DNA of 7,023 bases from Betaproteobacteria bacterium (GTDB lineage: Bacteria; Pseudomonadota; Gammaproteobacteria; Burkholderiales; Usitatibacteraceae). The notes under the pieces are model-generated. The model worked only from the letters and a program-made list of their open reading frames with translations, searched no databases and was not told the origin of the DNA. The stretch lies in NCBI GenBank assembly GCA_012274175.1, contig JAAOZZ010000098.1, forward strand, positions 1 through 7,023. The letters run 5' to 3'. Position numbers and translations under genes: made by a program. Positions 5,653 to 7,023 of this stretch are shown here, one piece after another (position 1 is the first letter of the stretch; every line of letters begins with the position of its first letter).

Positions 5653-7023
5653 ATGGGCAAAACGATGGTAAGCACTTTCAGAAACGGGGCTGCCGTCGCG
5701 CTGCTTCTGGGCGCGTCGATCGCGGTTCAGGCGGCGGGCCTTGGCAAGCTCACGGTGAACTCCGCCCTTGGCCAGGTGCTCGATGCGCAGATCGACCTCG
5801 TATCCCTGCAACCGGGGGAAGTCGATTCGCTGAGCGCGCGCGTCGCGGCGCCGGAAGCCTTTCGCGATGCCCGCATCGAGTACACCTCGTCCTTGCGGCT
5901 GCTGCGCTTTTCGGTGGAGAAGCGACCGAACGGCCAGCCCTACCTCAAGGTCACGAGCATCGGGCCGATCAACGAGCCCTTCGTCGATGCACTCATTGAA
6001 GTGACGTGGCCCGCGGGCCGCATCCAGCGCGAATATCCGATCCTGCTCGATCCGCCGGGCTATTCGGCCGCTCGTGTGGCCCCGCCCACGGTCGCCGCGG
6101 CGCCCGCCGCGCAGGCAACCGAGCCGCCGGCCGCAGCGCCGGCGGCGGCGCCTTCGGCACCCGCTGCCGCTGTCGCCGAGCCCACAGGCGCACCTTCCGC
6201 CCAGGCCGAAATGGCTGCCGGAAAGGCGGAGCCCGCCCAAGCCGGCGCGAGCGACACCTACGGACCAGTCGAGAAGGGCGAAACGCTGAGCAAGATCGCG
6301 GGGCAGGTGAAGCCCGCCGACGTGAGCCTCGAGCAGATGCTGGTGGCGATGTACCGCCAGAACCAGGATGCGTTCTCGGGCAGCAACATGAATCGCCTGA
6401 AGACGGGGCAGATCCTCAAGGTGCCGTCGGCCGACGAAGTGGCGCAGATCACGCCGGCTGAAGCCGGGAAGGAGATCCGCACCCAGGTCGCCGACTGGAA
6501 CAGCTATCGCGAGCAGCTCTCCGGCGGTGTCGCCGCGACTCCCTCGCGCGCGGAGTCCTCCAATGCGGCCACGGGCCGTGTGTCGTCCGCCGCCGTCACG
6601 CCGCCGCCCGCGCCTTCGACGGAGCCCAGCGATACGTTGCGCCTGTCCAAGTCCGAGTCCGGCAAGGCCGCGGCCGGAAAGGGCTCGTCCCCGGATCGGC
6701 TGAATTCCCTGCAGGAAGAAGTCACCGCGAAGGACAAGGCGCTCAAGGAGTCGCAGTCGCGCGTAGCGGACCTGGAAAAACAGATTCGCGAGATGCAGCG
6801 CCTGCTCGACCTGAAAGGTGGAGTGCCCTCCAAGCCGGGCGAGGCCACCGTCGCCGCGGCAACACCCGCCAAGCCTCCCGAGGCGCCCAAGGTGGCGGAG
6901 ACGAAGCCGCCGGAGCCCGCGAAGCCGGCTGAAGCGCCGAAGGCCGCCGAAACACCTCCCGCCGTGGAGCCGGCCAAGGCGCCCGAATCCGTAGCGACCC
7001 CGCCCAAGGCGGAGCCGCCGAAG
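5653..7023 (+). CDS. fimV: FimV/HubP-family polar hub protein, N-terminal part (runs off the window)
   Basis: The frame is open for 457 codons to the right edge with no stop. The N-terminus (MGKTMVSTFRNG, then AAVALLLGASIAVQAAG) is a signal peptide of about 27 residues. Next comes GLGKLTVNSALGQVLDAQID, the hallmark start of the mature FimV domain, extending to about residue 135. An Ala/Pro linker follows (140-200), then a LysM-like peptidoglycan-binding domain at about 203-262 (YGPVEKGETLSKIAGQVK to TGQILKVPSADEV). A coiled coil lies at about 346-389, and a Pro/Ala/Lys/Glu-rich stretch runs from about 396. FimV/HubP proteins are inner-membrane proteins that organise the cell pole and affect type IV pili and twitching. 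The transmembrane segment and C-terminal TPR-like domain would lie outside. ATG 5665 is an alternative start in the same frame; neither has a strong ribosome-binding site. Position after asd matches the usual betaproteobacterial order. Confidence 0.93.
   Translation, partial: MGKTMVSTFRNGAAVALLLGASIAVQAAGLGKLTVNSALGQVLDAQIDLVSLQPGEVDSLSARVAAPEAFRDARIEYTSSLRLLRFSVEKRPNGQPYLKVTSIGPINEPFVDALIEVTWPAGRIQREYPILLDPPGYSAARVAPPTVAAAPAAQATEPPAAAPAAAPSAPAAAVAEPTGAPSAQAEMAAGKAEPAQAGASDTYGPVEKGETLSKIAGQVKPADVSLEQMLVAMYRQNQDAFSGSNMNRLKTGQILKVPSADEVAQITPAEAGKEIRTQVADWNSYREQLSGGVAATPSRAESSNAATGRVSSAAVTPPPAPSTEPSDTLRLSKSESGKAAAGKGSSPDRLNSLQEEVTAKDKALKESQSRVADLEKQIREMQRLLDLKGGVPSKPGEATVAAATPAKPPEAPKVAETKPPEPAKPAEAPKAAETPPAVEPAKAPESVATPPKAEPPK

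Overview
The window is high-GC proteobacterial DNA and most probably betaproteobacterial (Burkholderiales, Nitrosomonadales or a near relative). Three things point there: a Bug/TctC-type periplasmic binding protein, a family greatly expanded in Burkholderiales; the order leuC, entericidin-like lipoprotein, leuD, leuB, asd, fimV, which I recall as typical of betaproteobacteria; and -10 boxes of the form GCTATAAT. The placement rests on protein families and gene order recalled from memory, not on a database search.

Layout. Positions 1-440 hold the 3' end of a Bug-family solute-binding protein gene. A consensus -10 box at 469-474 precedes leuC (500-1903). A 540-bp stretch then interrupts the leucine cluster. 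It holds a reverse-strand XRE-type helix-turn-helix (HTH) gene whose stop codon interlocks with that of leuC, a perfect 27-bp inverted repeat (2207-2233 / 2261-2287), and an array of 23-bp tandem repeats (2306-2402). A second -10 box at 2447-2452 starts a new forward block: a 42-residue entericidin-like lipoprotein (2484-2612), leuD (2618-3256), leuB (3297-4367) and asd (4389-5525). All are closely spaced, and a REP-like palindrome sits on the leuB ribosome-binding site. An AT-rich gap (5526-5652) with two promoter-like sequences leads into a fimV/hubP-like gene (5653 to the end), which runs off the window.

How the genes work together. LeuC and LeuD form isopropylmalate isomerase and LeuB is 3-isopropylmalate dehydrogenase, so these are steps two and three of leucine synthesis. 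Asd makes aspartate semialdehyde, the branch point to lysine/diaminopimelate, threonine and methionine. The metabolic genes look ordinary and intact, with every key residue I checked present. LeuC and LeuD form one enzyme, but their genes appear to be read from separate promoters because of the inserted HTH region.

The part most worth a second look is 1900-2450: an orphan HTH regulator with a hairpin-forming palindrome across its 5' coding end and an iteron-like array over its start region. I do not see a complete new multi-gene system here. The best candidate for something undescribed is this small, possibly self-regulating module.
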